Shown here piece after piece: positions 9,517 through 17,931 of a stretch of DNA of 64,000 bases. Every line of letters begins with the position of its first letter. The stretch's first letter is position 1. The stretch comes from Gallaecimonas mangrovi (GTDB lineage: Bacteria; Pseudomonadota; Gammaproteobacteria; Enterobacterales; Gallaecimonadaceae), in NCBI RefSeq assembly GCF_003367375.1, contig NZ_CP031416.1:2797501-2861500 (forward strand), given 5' to 3'. Under the pieces are notes generated by a model that saw only the letters and a list, made by a program, of their open reading frames with translations, had not been told where the DNA came from and ran no database searches. The position numbers and the translations under genes are program-made.

Positions 9517-10373
9517 TAAAGCGCCTCGCTATCTAGCCACTTTTCAAGGGTAGAGAAGCTGGGTTTAACGTCCATTTCTAACACCCGCCGACCGGCATCA
9601 ACGGCCAACATCGGTGCTTTACCCGCCACATGGGAGGTCAGTACCGCCTTCACGCACTCCAGCAGTGACACCTTGCGATGCACCAGCTCAGCCATGGCCG
9701 CGCCGGTGGGCTCAAACAAGCAATAACAGCCAAAGATACCGATAAAGGTACCCACCAGCGCCGAGGCCACATGCACGCCAATATCGGCCAGTGGCCCGTC
9801 AAGATGCTGCATTGTGATGATGATGCCGCCAACCGCTGCCAAAATCCCAAAGCCTGGCATGGCTTCACCGGTGCGGTGTAGCGCTTTGGAGGCTTTGAGC
9901 ATGTCATCCTCAATGGCGAGAATTTCCTGCTCCAGCACCGCCTCAAACTCGTGGGCCGAGATCTTGCCCATGGCCAGCATTCGCAGGTTATCGGTAATAA
10001 AGTTTACCAAAATGGCTTCTTTAAGTACTTCCGGGTAGCGTTGAAACCAGGGGCTTTCCTGAGGGGCCTCAATGTGCTCGTCCAACACTTTAAGGCCTTT
10101 TTGGCGAATTTCATCCAGCAGCAGGTGCATCAGCATCAACAGCTCACGGGCGAGTTCCGCCTCGCCCTTACGTACGGACAAAATGCCTTTTACCTGGATG
10201 CCCACTTCTTTGAGCACAACCATGGAATTACCGAGCACCATGGAGCCGAGGGCGGCTCCGAGGATGATGATCATCTCTGAAGGTTGCCACAGCGCTACCA
10301 GCTTACCTTGAGCCATGACAAAGCCACCGAAGACGCACAGCGCCACCACGGCTATCCCTATCAGTTTCTGCAT
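9516..10373 (-). CDS. lafT: LafT, lateral flagellar stator protein (MotA type)
   Basis: MotA-family stator subunit, 285 residues, with four membrane helices (about 1-25, 30-55, 168-190, 200-222) and a large cytoplasmic loop. Typical MotA sequence includes QPSEMIIILGAALGSMV near the start and MPGFGILAAVGGIIITMQHLDGP in the third-helix region. It pairs with LafU to drive lateral filament rotation. It begins 4 bp after lafS and overlaps lafU, so the late operon delivers sigma factor and stator together. Confidence 0.95.
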   Translation of the reverse strand: MQKLIGIAVVALCVFGGFVMAQGKLVALWQPSEMIIILGAALGSMVLGNSMVVLKEVGIQVKGILSVRKGEAELARELLMLMHLLLDEIRQKGLKVLDEHIEAPQESPWFQRYPEVLKEAILVNFITDNLRMLAMGKISAHEFEAVLEQEILAIEDDMLKASKALHRTGEAMPGFGILAAVGGIIITMQHLDGPLADIGVHVASALVGTFIGIFGCYCLFEPTGAAMAELVHRKVSLLECVKAVLTSHVAGKAPMLAVDAGRRVLEMDVKPSFSTLEKWLDSEAL

Positions 10374-10377
10374 AGTC

Positions 10378-11079
10378 TTAATGCCTCTCGAGGTATTTGT
10401 TCAAGTTACCCAGGCATTCTTTATGTAACTGACAAACCCGCGATTCGGTCAGTCCCAAAACTTGGGCAATTTCTTTCATGTTCAGCTCATGCTGGTAGTA
10501 AAGGGTCAGCAGCAGCTGCTCGCGGGGGTTAAGTTTGGCCAACATCTTGCCAAGGGTACGCTTGAGCTCAAACGACTCGGTGCTACCACTGGCAGGTTCC
10601 ATTTCTTTGATAAGCCAATCTTCCAGGCACTGCATTTCTTCAGCTTGATTGGCATAAACCAGTTCACGCACCTGGGCCAAGGAGATCCCCATTTCTTCTG
10701 CAAGCTCATTATCACTGGGGGTTCTGCCGAGGCGGTTGTAGAGTTTTCGGTGGTGATGGTTCAAGTCATGGGCCGCTTGGCGCACTTGCCGCGGCCGCCA
10801 GTCCTGGCGACGCAGTTCGTCCAAAATTGCGCCACGGACCCGTTTAAAGGCGAAGCTTTCAAAAGCTTCATCGGGTTCACCATAACGGCGAATGGCTTCC
10901 AGAAGCCCCATCAGGCCAACTTGCTCAAAGTCGTCTTGACTAAAAGCGGCACTGACTTGGCTGCGAAGGTGTGAGCAAGCACGTTTAACCAGGTGACCAT
11001 AACGGCGCAGCAGTAATGCTTCGTTATTTGCAGCTGGATTTAGCCTAACTTCCGGGCTCTCGACACGGTATGGTTCCAT
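10378..11079 (-). CDS. lafS: LafS, sigma-28 factor of lateral flagella
   Basis: FliA-type sigma factor, 233 residues, that transcribes late lateral-flagellar genes. Region 2 is visible in HLRSQVSAAFSQDDFEQVGLMGLLEAIRRYG, region 3 in RTPSDNELAEEMGISLAQVREL, and region 4 in LTLYYQHELNMKEIAQVLGLTESRVCQLH. Its anti-sigma factor is presumably FlgM at 26623. It lies between lafF and lafT, as in the lateral clusters of Vibrio parahaemolyticus and Aeromonas and in E. coli Flag-2. Confidence 0.95.
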   Translation of the reverse strand: MEPYRVESPEVRLNPAANNEALLLRRYGHLVKRACSHLRSQVSAAFSQDDFEQVGLMGLLEAIRRYGEPDEAFESFAFKRVRGAILDELRRQDWRPRQVRQAAHDLNHHHRKLYNRLGRTPSDNELAEEMGISLAQVRELVYANQAEEMQCLEDWLIKEMEPASGSTESFELKRTLGKMLAKLNPREQLLLTLYYQHELNMKEIAQVLGLTESRVCQLHKECLGNLNKYLERH

Positions 11080-11089
11080 CTTCCCTCTC

Positions 11090-11575
11090 CTACTGGATCA
11101 CCACTTTGGTGAGCAAAACTTGGTCCAACGCCAGCTCGTAGCCGAAGCGTTTAACGGACGTTTCTAGTTGTTTTTTCAACGCAGTTTGCAGCTTCTCAAT
11201 GTCCTGGATCTCTTTGCGCACGTCTTCGTATTGACGGTCGGAAAAGTACTGCATCAGGGCATTGCGAATAACGGGTTGTAGGTCGTCGCTTTCTTTAGGC
11301 ATGCGCGGGTCATGGCTTACTAACGCCAGTTCCAACATCATGTAGTGCTGAACGTCATCACCAGGAATGGAGATAACGAACTTGCCAAGGGGGTGAAAAA
11401 TTGGCTTTTTGCTCATCTGGATTGCCGGCGCGGGTGCCGGGGTGAACATGCCTTTGACATTGATAACGCCTGAGTAGGCGCAATAACCAAAGCCGGCAGC
11501 AAGCAGCACCAACACCAGCAACACAATCACTAAAGGACTGAGCTTTTTCTTTTCTTTTGCAGCTTCATTAGCCAA
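11090..11575 (-). CDS. lafF: LafF, FliL-like basal body protein
   Basis: FliL family protein, 161 residues, that supports stator function. It has a basic N-terminus, one membrane anchor (about 13-33), and a periplasmic domain with PLGKFVISIPGDDVQHYMMLELALV and a C-terminal ALDQVLLTKVVIQ typical of FliL. It lies between lafE and lafS. Confidence 0.88.
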   Translation of the reverse strand: MANEAAKEKKKLSPLVIVLLVLVLLAAGFGYCAYSGVINVKGMFTPAPAPAIQMSKKPIFHPLGKFVISIPGDDVQHYMMLELALVSHDPRMPKESDDLQPVIRNALMQYFSDRQYEDVRKEIQDIEKLQTALKKQLETSVKRFGYELALDQVLLTKVVIQ

Positions 11576-11588
11576 TGTTTCTACTCCT

Positions 11589-12806
11589 TTAAGCCAGGGT
11601 GCTTACCCAGCCGTTCTGTTCGCTGGAATAAGTGGATTGTTCTTCTTCTAAGGCGCTGACCGGGGTATTAGCGATGATGTTTTCAGCGGCTAATTGCTCT
11701 TGATCCCGGCCGTGTTGCCCTTGGCCGCGGTCCTGACCTACCGACACCTCAACCTGGGCACCGTGGTGGTGGGCCAAATCCAAACGCAGACGGTCTAATT
11801 GCTGGTGCAGCATGTCCCTGACTTGGGGCTGGCTGGCTTGCAGATGCACGCTTAACTTGTCACCGTCGAGACGCACCGTCATATCGACACGGCCAAGCTC
11901 CGGCGGGTCAAGGCGCACCCGGGCTTCTTTAATTTGCTGATTCATTTGCAGATGCAGGCGATCGCCAAGGGCCGCGGCTAAATCGTTAGCCCATTGCGGA
12001 TTGCTACCTGCATGACTGGCCGTCAACTTGACCGGCGCCCACTCAGGCATGCTGTCGAGCTTGCCCAAGAGCCCTGAAATCGATGTTGTACTGGCTGCGG
12101 TCTCTTGATGATTACTAACGCCAGTACTGAGGCCTTTGTCCAATTGGCTAAAAAGCGCCGTTTTCAACAGGTTACTGCTGGCATTGTTGCCTGCATTCAG
12201 CGGTTGCTGCGAAAGCTGCACCGAGCCGCTGTCGGCATTTCCCGAAACGCTGGTCGCTTTTAATTGCACCGACAAAGACACTTGCTGCTGCTGGACGCTG
12301 CTATTTTGCAAACGGCGCAGTTGGGTGTTGGTTTGCTGAGCCGTTAACAGCGGATTGGCAGCGGTGAGCGGTTGCGGGTCTTGGTGGTGCTGGTGCGTTG
12401 GCGTTTTAGCCTGCTGCGCTTTATCGCCTTTTTCCAGCGAGCCATGCTTAGGTGCATCGGCTTGCTGCGCCAGTAAGCTGTCCACGTCGGCGCCAGCAGT
12501 TTCTTGGCCGTCATCCTTGGGCGTAGCAGATACCTCTTTGCTGGCTTGACGAGGCTGGGCCTTAGCACCGGTTACCGCATCTACCATCGCCGCCAGCAGT
12601 TGGCTTAAATCGTTAACGGCAGCCTTGGCTTGTTGCTGCCCTTGGCCCGCCGTTGCTGCCGCTTTTTGGCCTTGGGCGGCGTCGTCTTTCTCAGCGGCAT
12701 TCATTTGGCTGTTAAAGCGGTGCTCGGCACCTTTGCCATTACTTTTCACTTTCAACGGCGAATGCTGACCGTGGGACGGCGTTGTTCCGAGTTGCTGAGC
12801 TTTCAT
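11589..12806 (-). CDS. lafE: LafE, hook-length control protein (FliK type)
   Basis: Secreted ruler that fixes hook length and switches export specificity through FlhB. It has 405 residues with a long, low-complexity Gln/Ala/Ser-rich N-terminal and middle region and the conserved FliK C-terminal domain (VRLDPPELGRVDMTVRLDG about 295-313, then VHLQASQPQVRDMLHQQLDRL). The start overlaps the lafD stop as ATGA. The low-complexity part makes several spurious frames on the other strand. Confidence 0.9.
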   Translation of the reverse strand: MKAQQLGTTPSHGQHSPLKVKSNGKGAEHRFNSQMNAAEKDDAAQGQKAAATAGQGQQQAKAAVNDLSQLLAAMVDAVTGAKAQPRQASKEVSATPKDDGQETAGADVDSLLAQQADAPKHGSLEKGDKAQQAKTPTHQHHQDPQPLTAANPLLTAQQTNTQLRRLQNSSVQQQQVSLSVQLKATSVSGNADSGSVQLSQQPLNAGNNASSNLLKTALFSQLDKGLSTGVSNHQETAASTTSISGLLGKLDSMPEWAPVKLTASHAGSNPQWANDLAAALGDRLHLQMNQQIKEARVRLDPPELGRVDMTVRLDGDKLSVHLQASQPQVRDMLHQQLDRLRLDLAHHHGAQVEVSVGQDRGQGQHGRDQEQLAAENIIANTPVSALEEEQSTYSSEQNGWVSTLA

Positions 12807-13099
12807 GGGTTTTCCTCTAACTGCTGGTAGGCGCGCAGGCCTTCCTGTCTTTCCCTGTGACCGGCCAGGAGCTGTTCCAGTCGTTGTTGCTCGGCATCAA
12901 CCAAGTCCATCGCTTCTTGATGCGAAGATTTGAGAACGTGGAATGCTTCGGATAAATGCGCGGGAACGGGCTGGAGCTTCTTGACCAACTCACCGGCCAA
13001 GCGGTCGTGACGTGCCAAGGCATGCCACTCACCAGCCTTGGCACTAGAGACCAGGGCGCGAGCTAAGGCTTCAATTTGTAGATTCAGCGGTTGTGACAT
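12803..13099 (-). CDS. lafD: LafD, FliT-like flagellar chaperone
   Basis: Small mostly helical protein of 98 residues starting MSQPLNLQIEALARAL. Position between lafC (FliS) and lafE (FliK) and size match LafD/FliT, the export chaperone of the cap protein. A GTG start 6 nt upstream is possible, but the ATG at 13097-13099 looks more likely. Sequence similarity to FliT is weak, so the name rests mainly on gene order. Confidence 0.75.
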   Translation of the reverse strand: MSQPLNLQIEALARALVSSAKAGEWHALARHDRLAGELVKKLQPVPAHLSEAFHVLKSSHQEAMDLVDAEQQRLEQLLAGHRERQEGLRAYQQLEENP

Positions 13100-13105
13100 C
13101 GGCAC

Positions 13106-13261
13106 AGCTCAATCAGCCATTCATGAACCATTAATGTGCAAATGCCCTGCCATATTTTTTTATCAATAAAATCAGCAGTTTGTAATTTTAAATCCAGAAA
13201 AGCGGAAGCGGAATTTCCGCAGGGGAAGGAAGCAGGAAAAGGGGAAAGGGAGCAAACAGGG
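13106..13261. other. AT-rich spacer between lafC and lafD
   Basis: About 155 bp with no gene. It contains A/T runs, a GGAAGCGGAATTTCCGC imperfect palindrome near 13205-13221, and purine-rich tracts. The lafC terminator sits at its lower-operon border, so a separate promoter for lafDEFSTU is expected here. I could not assign a convincing sigma-28 or sigma-54 motif. Confidence 0.4.
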
Positions 13262-13290
13262 TAAAAAAAAGCGGCCTATTTGGCCGCCAT
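13262..13290 (-). terminator. Terminator at the end of lafC
   Basis: On the minus strand GCGGCC-AAATA-GGCCGC followed by eight T. The stem includes the last lafC codons, so lafABC can end here and lafD onward probably needs read-through or its own promoter. Confidence 0.85.
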
Positions 13291-13659
13291 TGCTTCCCAA
13301 CCCTGTTTGAGGTCATTCATGATTTTATAAATGATCTCCAGGCCGGAAAGGTCGTTCTTTAAGCTGCACTCAAATAGGCGCCGCCCACAAAAGTCGTAAA
13401 GTTGATGAAGGTTCTCAGCTAACTGACCGCCCTTGTCTTTATCCAGCGCGGTATCCAAACCACTCAAGATATCCAAACACTTGGTGATGGATTTCGCTTT
13501 ACGGTCAAATTGCTTGGCATGAATATGGCCTTCGGCTCGGGCCAGCTCATCCATAAACCCCTCAATTAGCATCAATACCAGATGATGAGGGTCAGCAGAA
13601 GCGGCGCGCGCTTCGAGCTGAGTATGTTGATAAGCGTCGAGGCCAGATTCCTCTAACAT
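13276..13659 (-). CDS. lafC: LafC, flagellin chaperone (FliS type)
   Basis: FliS-family chaperone, 127 residues, that binds flagellin before export. The family pattern is clear: YQHTQLEARAASADPHHLVLMLIEGFMDELARAEGH at the start and LDILSGLDTALDKDKGGQLAENLHQLYDFCGRRL in the middle. It follows the cap gene lafB by 14 bp. Confidence 0.95.
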   Translation of the reverse strand: MLEESGLDAYQHTQLEARAASADPHHLVLMLIEGFMDELARAEGHIHAKQFDRKAKSITKCLDILSGLDTALDKDKGGQLAENLHQLYDFCGRRLFECSLKNDLSGLEIIYKIMNDLKQGWEAMAAK

Positions 13660-13673
13660 GGTGGCTCCTGGAA

Positions 13674-15020
13674 TTAAAAGAGACTGCGAGTTTGTTTCAT
13701 TTGGGCCATTACGTCTTTCATCTTCGCGAATTGATTGACGTAACGCTTGTATTGGTTGTCCATACGCTTGTCGAATTGGTCCATCCGATCATGAAGCCGG
13801 TCCATGCTTTCTTTCGTGCTTTTGCTGGTGGCGCCCAGCGCTGAGTGGCTAGAACCAACATAGGCGTCCACCAGTTGGTCGAGTTTGCTCATGGCGCCCT
13901 TACGGCCACCTAAAATTTGGTTCAAACCATTGGGATTTTCTGCCAGGTAGCTGTCCAGCTTCTTGCTGTCCAAGGTCAGCTTGCCGGTTTTATCAACGCC
14001 AATACCCAGCTTATTTAAATGCTCGGTTTGAAAAAGGTTTTTGCTTTGGCTTTGGAACATGCGCAGCGTGGAATCACCGGGCAGTTTTGGCATTTTGCCG
14101 TCTTCTGCGGTGGTGTATTCCTTAATTTTGTTCATCAAGCCGTTGTAACCATCCACGAAACCTTGCAATTGCTTCTTGGTGGTTTCCATATCCCGGCCAA
14201 CGTTAAAGCTTAAAAAGTCGCTAGGTTTTGCCTGCGCTTTTTTAAGATTGATGGTTAAACCATCCACGGCTTTATCGAGGGTGTTGGAGGGAGAGGTAAT
14301 AGGAATACTTTGGTCGTTCCCCAAGAACACCAACGCATCTTGCGCCTTGCTAAGGTGCCGCTTCGAGGTCACGGCCTTAGCAAGCTCTGAGCCCGCGCCG
14401 TTCCATTTGGCAACCGGTTTACCGTCGTCATCTAACGGCGCGCCAAAACTCATGGCAATGGTATTGGCCTTACCGGTTTTTTCTGACGACACCAATAAAT
14501 CCACACCTTTACCGGTGCGCATTAACGAGGCGCGAACCCCTGGGTTGGCAGAGGCGTTATTAATGGCGTTACGTAAGTCCGCCAGCTTGGCATCTTTACC
14601 TAACTTGGCTAAATCAATGGCCAGCGTCTGCCCCCCAACCTTAAGGTGTAATACCCCGGTGGCAGGCAATGTGTCTTCATCGCTGGCAAAGTGCAGGGCC
14701 CACTGATCGCTGGCAGCCAATTGCTGCACATGCATCTGGTATTGGCCGGGGTTGGCCTTACCGTTAGCCGTGATGTCGGCGATCCCCTTCTCGGACGGTG
14801 TGACTTTATAGCTCTGCAGCTCGCCCCGGCGGTCCAAAGGCTTAATGGCATCTTTGAACTTATGGAACTGGCTGGTGATGTCCTTATAGGCGGCCATTTT
14901 CGCTTTCAGTGCATGACCCTGTTTGGCAAACAGTTCGTCCTGTTTGACACGGTCAGCATTGACGAACTGTTTGGCCATGGTTCTGACATCGGCAGAACTG
15001 TCAACGCGAGGCATGGGCAT
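13674..15020 (-). CDS. lafB: LafB, filament cap protein (FliD type)
   Basis: Hook-associated protein 2, 448 residues, that caps the growing filament and folds flagellin. The N-terminal FliD domain contains VTPSEKGIADITANGKANPGQY and the C-terminal domain ends in a coiled coil (MDRLHDRMDQFDKRMDNQYKRYVNQFAKMKDVMAQM). It lies directly downstream of the flagellin gene behind a strong terminator. Confidence 0.93.
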   Translation of the reverse strand: MPMPRVDSSADVRTMAKQFVNADRVKQDELFAKQGHALKAKMAAYKDITSQFHKFKDAIKPLDRRGELQSYKVTPSEKGIADITANGKANPGQYQMHVQQLAASDQWALHFASDEDTLPATGVLHLKVGGQTLAIDLAKLGKDAKLADLRNAINNASANPGVRASLMRTGKGVDLLVSSEKTGKANTIAMSFGAPLDDDGKPVAKWNGAGSELAKAVTSKRHLSKAQDALVFLGNDQSIPITSPSNTLDKAVDGLTINLKKAQAKPSDFLSFNVGRDMETTKKQLQGFVDGYNGLMNKIKEYTTAEDGKMPKLPGDSTLRMFQSQSKNLFQTEHLNKLGIGVDKTGKLTLDSKKLDSYLAENPNGLNQILGGRKGAMSKLDQLVDAYVGSSHSALGATSKSTKESMDRLHDRMDQFDKRMDNQYKRYVNQFAKMKDVMAQMKQTRSLF

Positions 15021-15031
15021 AAGTCGGTCCT

Positions 15032-15067
15032 ATAAAAAATAAAAGACCTCCAGCTGTGGCCAGAGGT
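15032..15067 (-). terminator. Strong terminator after lafA flagellin
   Basis: On the minus strand AAGACCTC-N12-GAGGTCTT followed by TTATTTTTT. It limits read-through from the highly expressed flagellin gene into lafB, a usual arrangement. Confidence 0.85.
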
Positions 15068-15076
15068 CTTCTAGGC

Positions 15077-15904
15077 TTAACGCAGCAAAGAAGATACCAG
15101 GCCGGTGATCTGGTTGGCGTGACCCAAAACAGAAACACCAGATTGCATCAGCAGCTGATCTTTAGTCATGTTGGAAGACTCGGCAGCGAAGTCAGCATCC
15201 ATGATGCGGCCTTTCGCAGCGGAAGTGTTCTGACTGATAGACGCCAAGTTGTTGATGGTGTGGTCCAAACGGTTGATGTTGGCACCGAACTTGGCACGGG
15301 CAGCACCGATGGCGTCTTGGAGCTTGTCCAGAGAGTTCATCTCGTCGTGCGGATTGTCAGTCAGAGCATCCAGGTCGTCTTGGTTGCTCAGTACGTTGTC
15401 AATTTCACCGCTGGCGTTAAAGTCCAGAGTTTCGGTAGAAGAAGCACCGATTTGGAAAACAACGTCGCCGTCCAGCTTGCCGTCTTTGAACAGCTTTTGA
15501 CCAGAACCGTAAGTGGTTTGGGTCATGATACGGGTCAGTTCGTTTTTCAGCTCTTGGTATTCTTTATCCAGCGCTTCAACGTCAGTTTTACCGTTAGTAC
15601 CGTTAGCCGCTTCGGTGGCCAGGTCTTTCATACGGAAAACGATGTTGGAGGTTTCGTCCAGGGCGCTGTCAGCAGTTTGCAGCATGCTGATAGCGTCTTG
15701 GGAGTTACGCTGAGCAACAGTCATACCACGAGTTTGCGCGGTCAGACGGTTAGCAATTTGCAGGCCAGCGGCGTCATCAGCAGCGCTGTTTACGCGCAGA
15801 CCAGTACCCAGACGTTGCATAACACCGGTCAGGGCGTTGTTGTTATGAGTCAACGCGTTCTGGGTAACCAGTGACGCGAAGTTAGTGTGAATGGACAGTG
15901 ACAT
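15077..15904 (-). CDS. lafA: LafA, lateral flagellin
   Basis: Flagellin of 275 residues, short like other lateral flagellins, with little variable D2/D3 domain. The N-terminal D0/D1 has MSLSIHTNFASLVTQNALTH and LGTGLRVNSAADDAAGLQIANRL. The C-terminal D1/D0 has AKGRIMDADFAAESSNMTKDQLL ending SSLLR. It is preceded by a 127-bp leader with GGAG before the ATG and bounded by terminators on both sides, so it is a single-gene, strongly expressed unit. I did not find a sigma-28 promoter I would stand behind in the leader. Confidence 0.97.
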   Translation of the reverse strand: MSLSIHTNFASLVTQNALTHNNNALTGVMQRLGTGLRVNSAADDAAGLQIANRLTAQTRGMTVAQRNSQDAISMLQTADSALDETSNIVFRMKDLATEAANGTNGKTDVEALDKEYQELKNELTRIMTQTTYGSGQKLFKDGKLDGDVVFQIGASSTETLDFNASGEIDNVLSNQDDLDALTDNPHDEMNSLDKLQDAIGAARAKFGANINRLDHTINNLASISQNTSAAKGRIMDADFAAESSNMTKDQLLMQSGVSVLGHANQITGLVSSLLR

Positions 15905-15997
15905 AGTGTCTTTCTCCGATTGGTATTTGCCGAACGAACGGCCTTCGTCGTTCTCCCTGATTAAGCGACGCCACCGTATTGAAAATGAAGGAAAGGG

Positions 15998-16025
15998 AAA
16001 AAAAACTTCGCCTATGAGCGGCGAA
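15998..16025 (-). terminator. Terminator after lafW
   Basis: On the minus strand TTCGCC-N7-GGCGAA followed by a T-run of about eight. It ends the flgB-lafW operon immediately before the flagellin gene. Confidence 0.85.
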
Positions 16026-16031
16026 ATTTAG

Positions 16032-17024
16032 TTAACCGCCCAGCAGGGCTACCACGGAAAAACGCGACAGGTTGGCTTGCGCCAACAGGGCACTGAGTTG
16101 TTGCTCGAAAGGGGCATTTTGCATCTGCGTTTTTAGCGCCGCACCGATGGCTTCCATTTCATTGCCGCCGCTAAGTTGCTCGGAACGCAGCTCGGCAATT
16201 TTGGCCAACAGGGTGTTGCGCTGAGCCTGCAATTGCCGGCGATGCTGCTCCAGTTGGTTAAGGAGCTCGCGCACGCGCTGCTTTTCAATAGTGACATCAC
16301 CGCCATGCAGGCCGTCGGCCATTAAATCCAAGACATGGCGCTGTGGCTCAAGGCTAATGGGCACCGGGTTACCGGCCGGCACGCGAATGCCCTGCCCTTG
16401 CATCTGCCAAGGTCCACGGAAAAACATTTTATCGCCGGTCAGCAGTAATTGGCCGTTATCGTCTTGCTCAACGCTAATGCCAAAGCTGGAAAGCTGCCGT
16501 GATAAATCAGCAATCACTCTTGATGGGCGGCTATTAGCCCGGATGGTTAAACTGACATGGTGGCCAGTTGGCAACCGCATCATAACCTGTTCGTCTTGAG
16601 GGCGAGGGCTCAGTAAATCCACGCGGCTCAGCTCATAGCTCGAAAGCCTTGGATTTTTTGATTTGGGCGCCAGGTTCGGCCCGAGCTGCCCTTCTTTAAC
16701 CACCTGCTCGGCTAACTTTTCCACCTTTGCCGATAATTGCTCGCTGTTTTGGCCACTTTGCTCTAATTGGCGAGCCAGTTTAAGTAGCTCGCGATATAGC
16801 GACACCACGCTTTGCTCGGTGGCTTGCAGGGATGACAGCTCACTTTGCGCCTGACTCAGTAACGCCCATTGACCATGGCGCAGCGCCTTGGCGCTGATGC
16901 GATCGCGCACCAGCGGCGGATTCGCCTTTGCCTCGTCGCTGTGTTTGGCCGATACCGGCGCACCAGCAGCAATACCGCCAGGGGCGGTGCGAGTTTCGTT
17001 ACTGAGAAGGGGCGTTATCTGCAT
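16032..17024 (-). CDS. Putative lateral hook-associated protein, LafW position
   Basis: 330-residue protein of no family I can name from sequence. It is rich in Gln/Leu, with coiled-coil stretches (about 65-120 and 240-300), a central beta-like part (QVMMRLPTGHHVSLTIRANSRPSRVI), no signal peptide and no membrane segment. That fits a protein exported by the flagellar apparatus or a cytoplasmic chaperone. It is the last gene of the flgBCDEFGHIJKL operon, 7 bp after flgL, where E. coli Flag-2 and Aeromonas carry lafW. The name is therefore by gene order only. Confidence 0.65.
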   Translation of the reverse strand: MQITPLLSNETRTAPGGIAAGAPVSAKHSDEAKANPPLVRDRISAKALRHGQWALLSQAQSELSSLQATEQSVVSLYRELLKLARQLEQSGQNSEQLSAKVEKLAEQVVKEGQLGPNLAPKSKNPRLSSYELSRVDLLSPRPQDEQVMMRLPTGHHVSLTIRANSRPSRVIADLSRQLSSFGISVEQDDNGQLLLTGDKMFFRGPWQMQGQGIRVPAGNPVPISLEPQRHVLDLMADGLHGGDVTIEKQRVRELLNQLEQHRRQLQAQRNTLLAKIAELRSEQLSGGNEMEAIGAALKTQMQNAPFEQQLSALLAQANLSRFSVVALLGG

Positions 17025-17031
17025 CGGTAGC

Positions 17032-17931
17032 CTAGAGGTAGTCGAACAAGGATAACTGGCTCAACTTGCTGTATGTCTTCTGGGTAGTATTCAGTGCCAT
17101 TTGAATACGGTTTACCTTTTCAGCGGCACTGACATAATCCAGATCGCGAAGCTGGCCTATGACTTTTTCATTACTCAGCGACATATCATCCTGGGCATTA
17201 CTGAGACTTTCAACACTGCGGATACGGCCACCCAATTCGGTAAGGGTACGGTTGAGCGTGCCAATGGTGCCACTGATGGTTTTCAGCATCTTTTTACCCT
17301 CGCCAGGCACGTCGCTGCCGGGGGTTTCGATGGTTTTGATAAAGTCATCAAGCTGGTGGAAAAAGTCTAAGCCCTGACCGAAATAGACGTTATCAATGGT
17401 GACATTGGTGCTGAGCATAACGCCACGCGCCACTTGCACCAGGCGCTGTTGGTCGTCGCCCTGGTAAACAATGTGGCCATCTTTGTCACGCACCAAGGGC
17501 GCCTTAGATAACTTACTGCCGGAGAAAAGGTAGTAACCTTCTTCATCACGGGCGTTAGCGAAATCCAACAGGTTGTCGCGCAAGTTCTTAAGCTCTGATG
17601 CATCGGCGTGACGGTCGCCGTCAGATGAGGCACCGTTGGTAGCGCCCAGTGCTAGGTCTTGAATACGCAGCAACACATCAAAACTGGAGTCGAGCTGTAC
17701 TTCCGATTTTCGCAATACATTCGAGACGTTGCCGATGTTGTCGCGAAATTGCTTCAAGCTGGTTTGCTCACGGCCCATGCCAATCAACTGCACTGCCGTT
17801 AGCGGGTTGTCGGAAGCCTGGGTGAGCTTGTAGCCGGTGCTCATTTGCTGCATGGATTTGGCATAGCGTTGGTCCTGGCGGCCCATGCCCTGCACGATGA
17901 ACTGGCTTAGCTGGTTGCTTGACACCCGCAT
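17032..17931 (-). CDS. flgL: FlgL, hook-filament junction protein 3
   Basis: Hook-associated protein 3, 299 residues, flagellin-like at both ends (MRVSSNQLSQFIVQGMGRQ and a C-terminal RIQMALNTTQKTYSKLSQLSLFDYL). It joins FlgK to the filament. The start overlaps the flgK stop as TGATG. Confidence 0.94.
   Translation of the reverse strand: MRVSSNQLSQFIVQGMGRQDQRYAKSMQQMSTGYKLTQASDNPLTAVQLIGMGREQTSLKQFRDNIGNVSNVLRKSEVQLDSSFDVLLRIQDLALGATNGASSDGDRHADASELKNLRDNLLDFANARDEEGYYLFSGSKLSKAPLVRDKDGHIVYQGDDQQRLVQVARGVMLSTNVTIDNVYFGQGLDFFHQLDDFIKTIETPGSDVPGEGKKMLKTISGTIGTLNRTLTELGGRIRSVESLSNAQDDMSLSNEKVIGQLRDLDYVSAAEKVNRIQMALNTTQKTYSKLSQLSLFDYL

Noticed and set aside
15905-15997. Sigma-28 promoter of lafA
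   Set aside because: A GCCGTT-like stretch is present on the minus strand near 15940, but no TAAA element lies at the proper distance.
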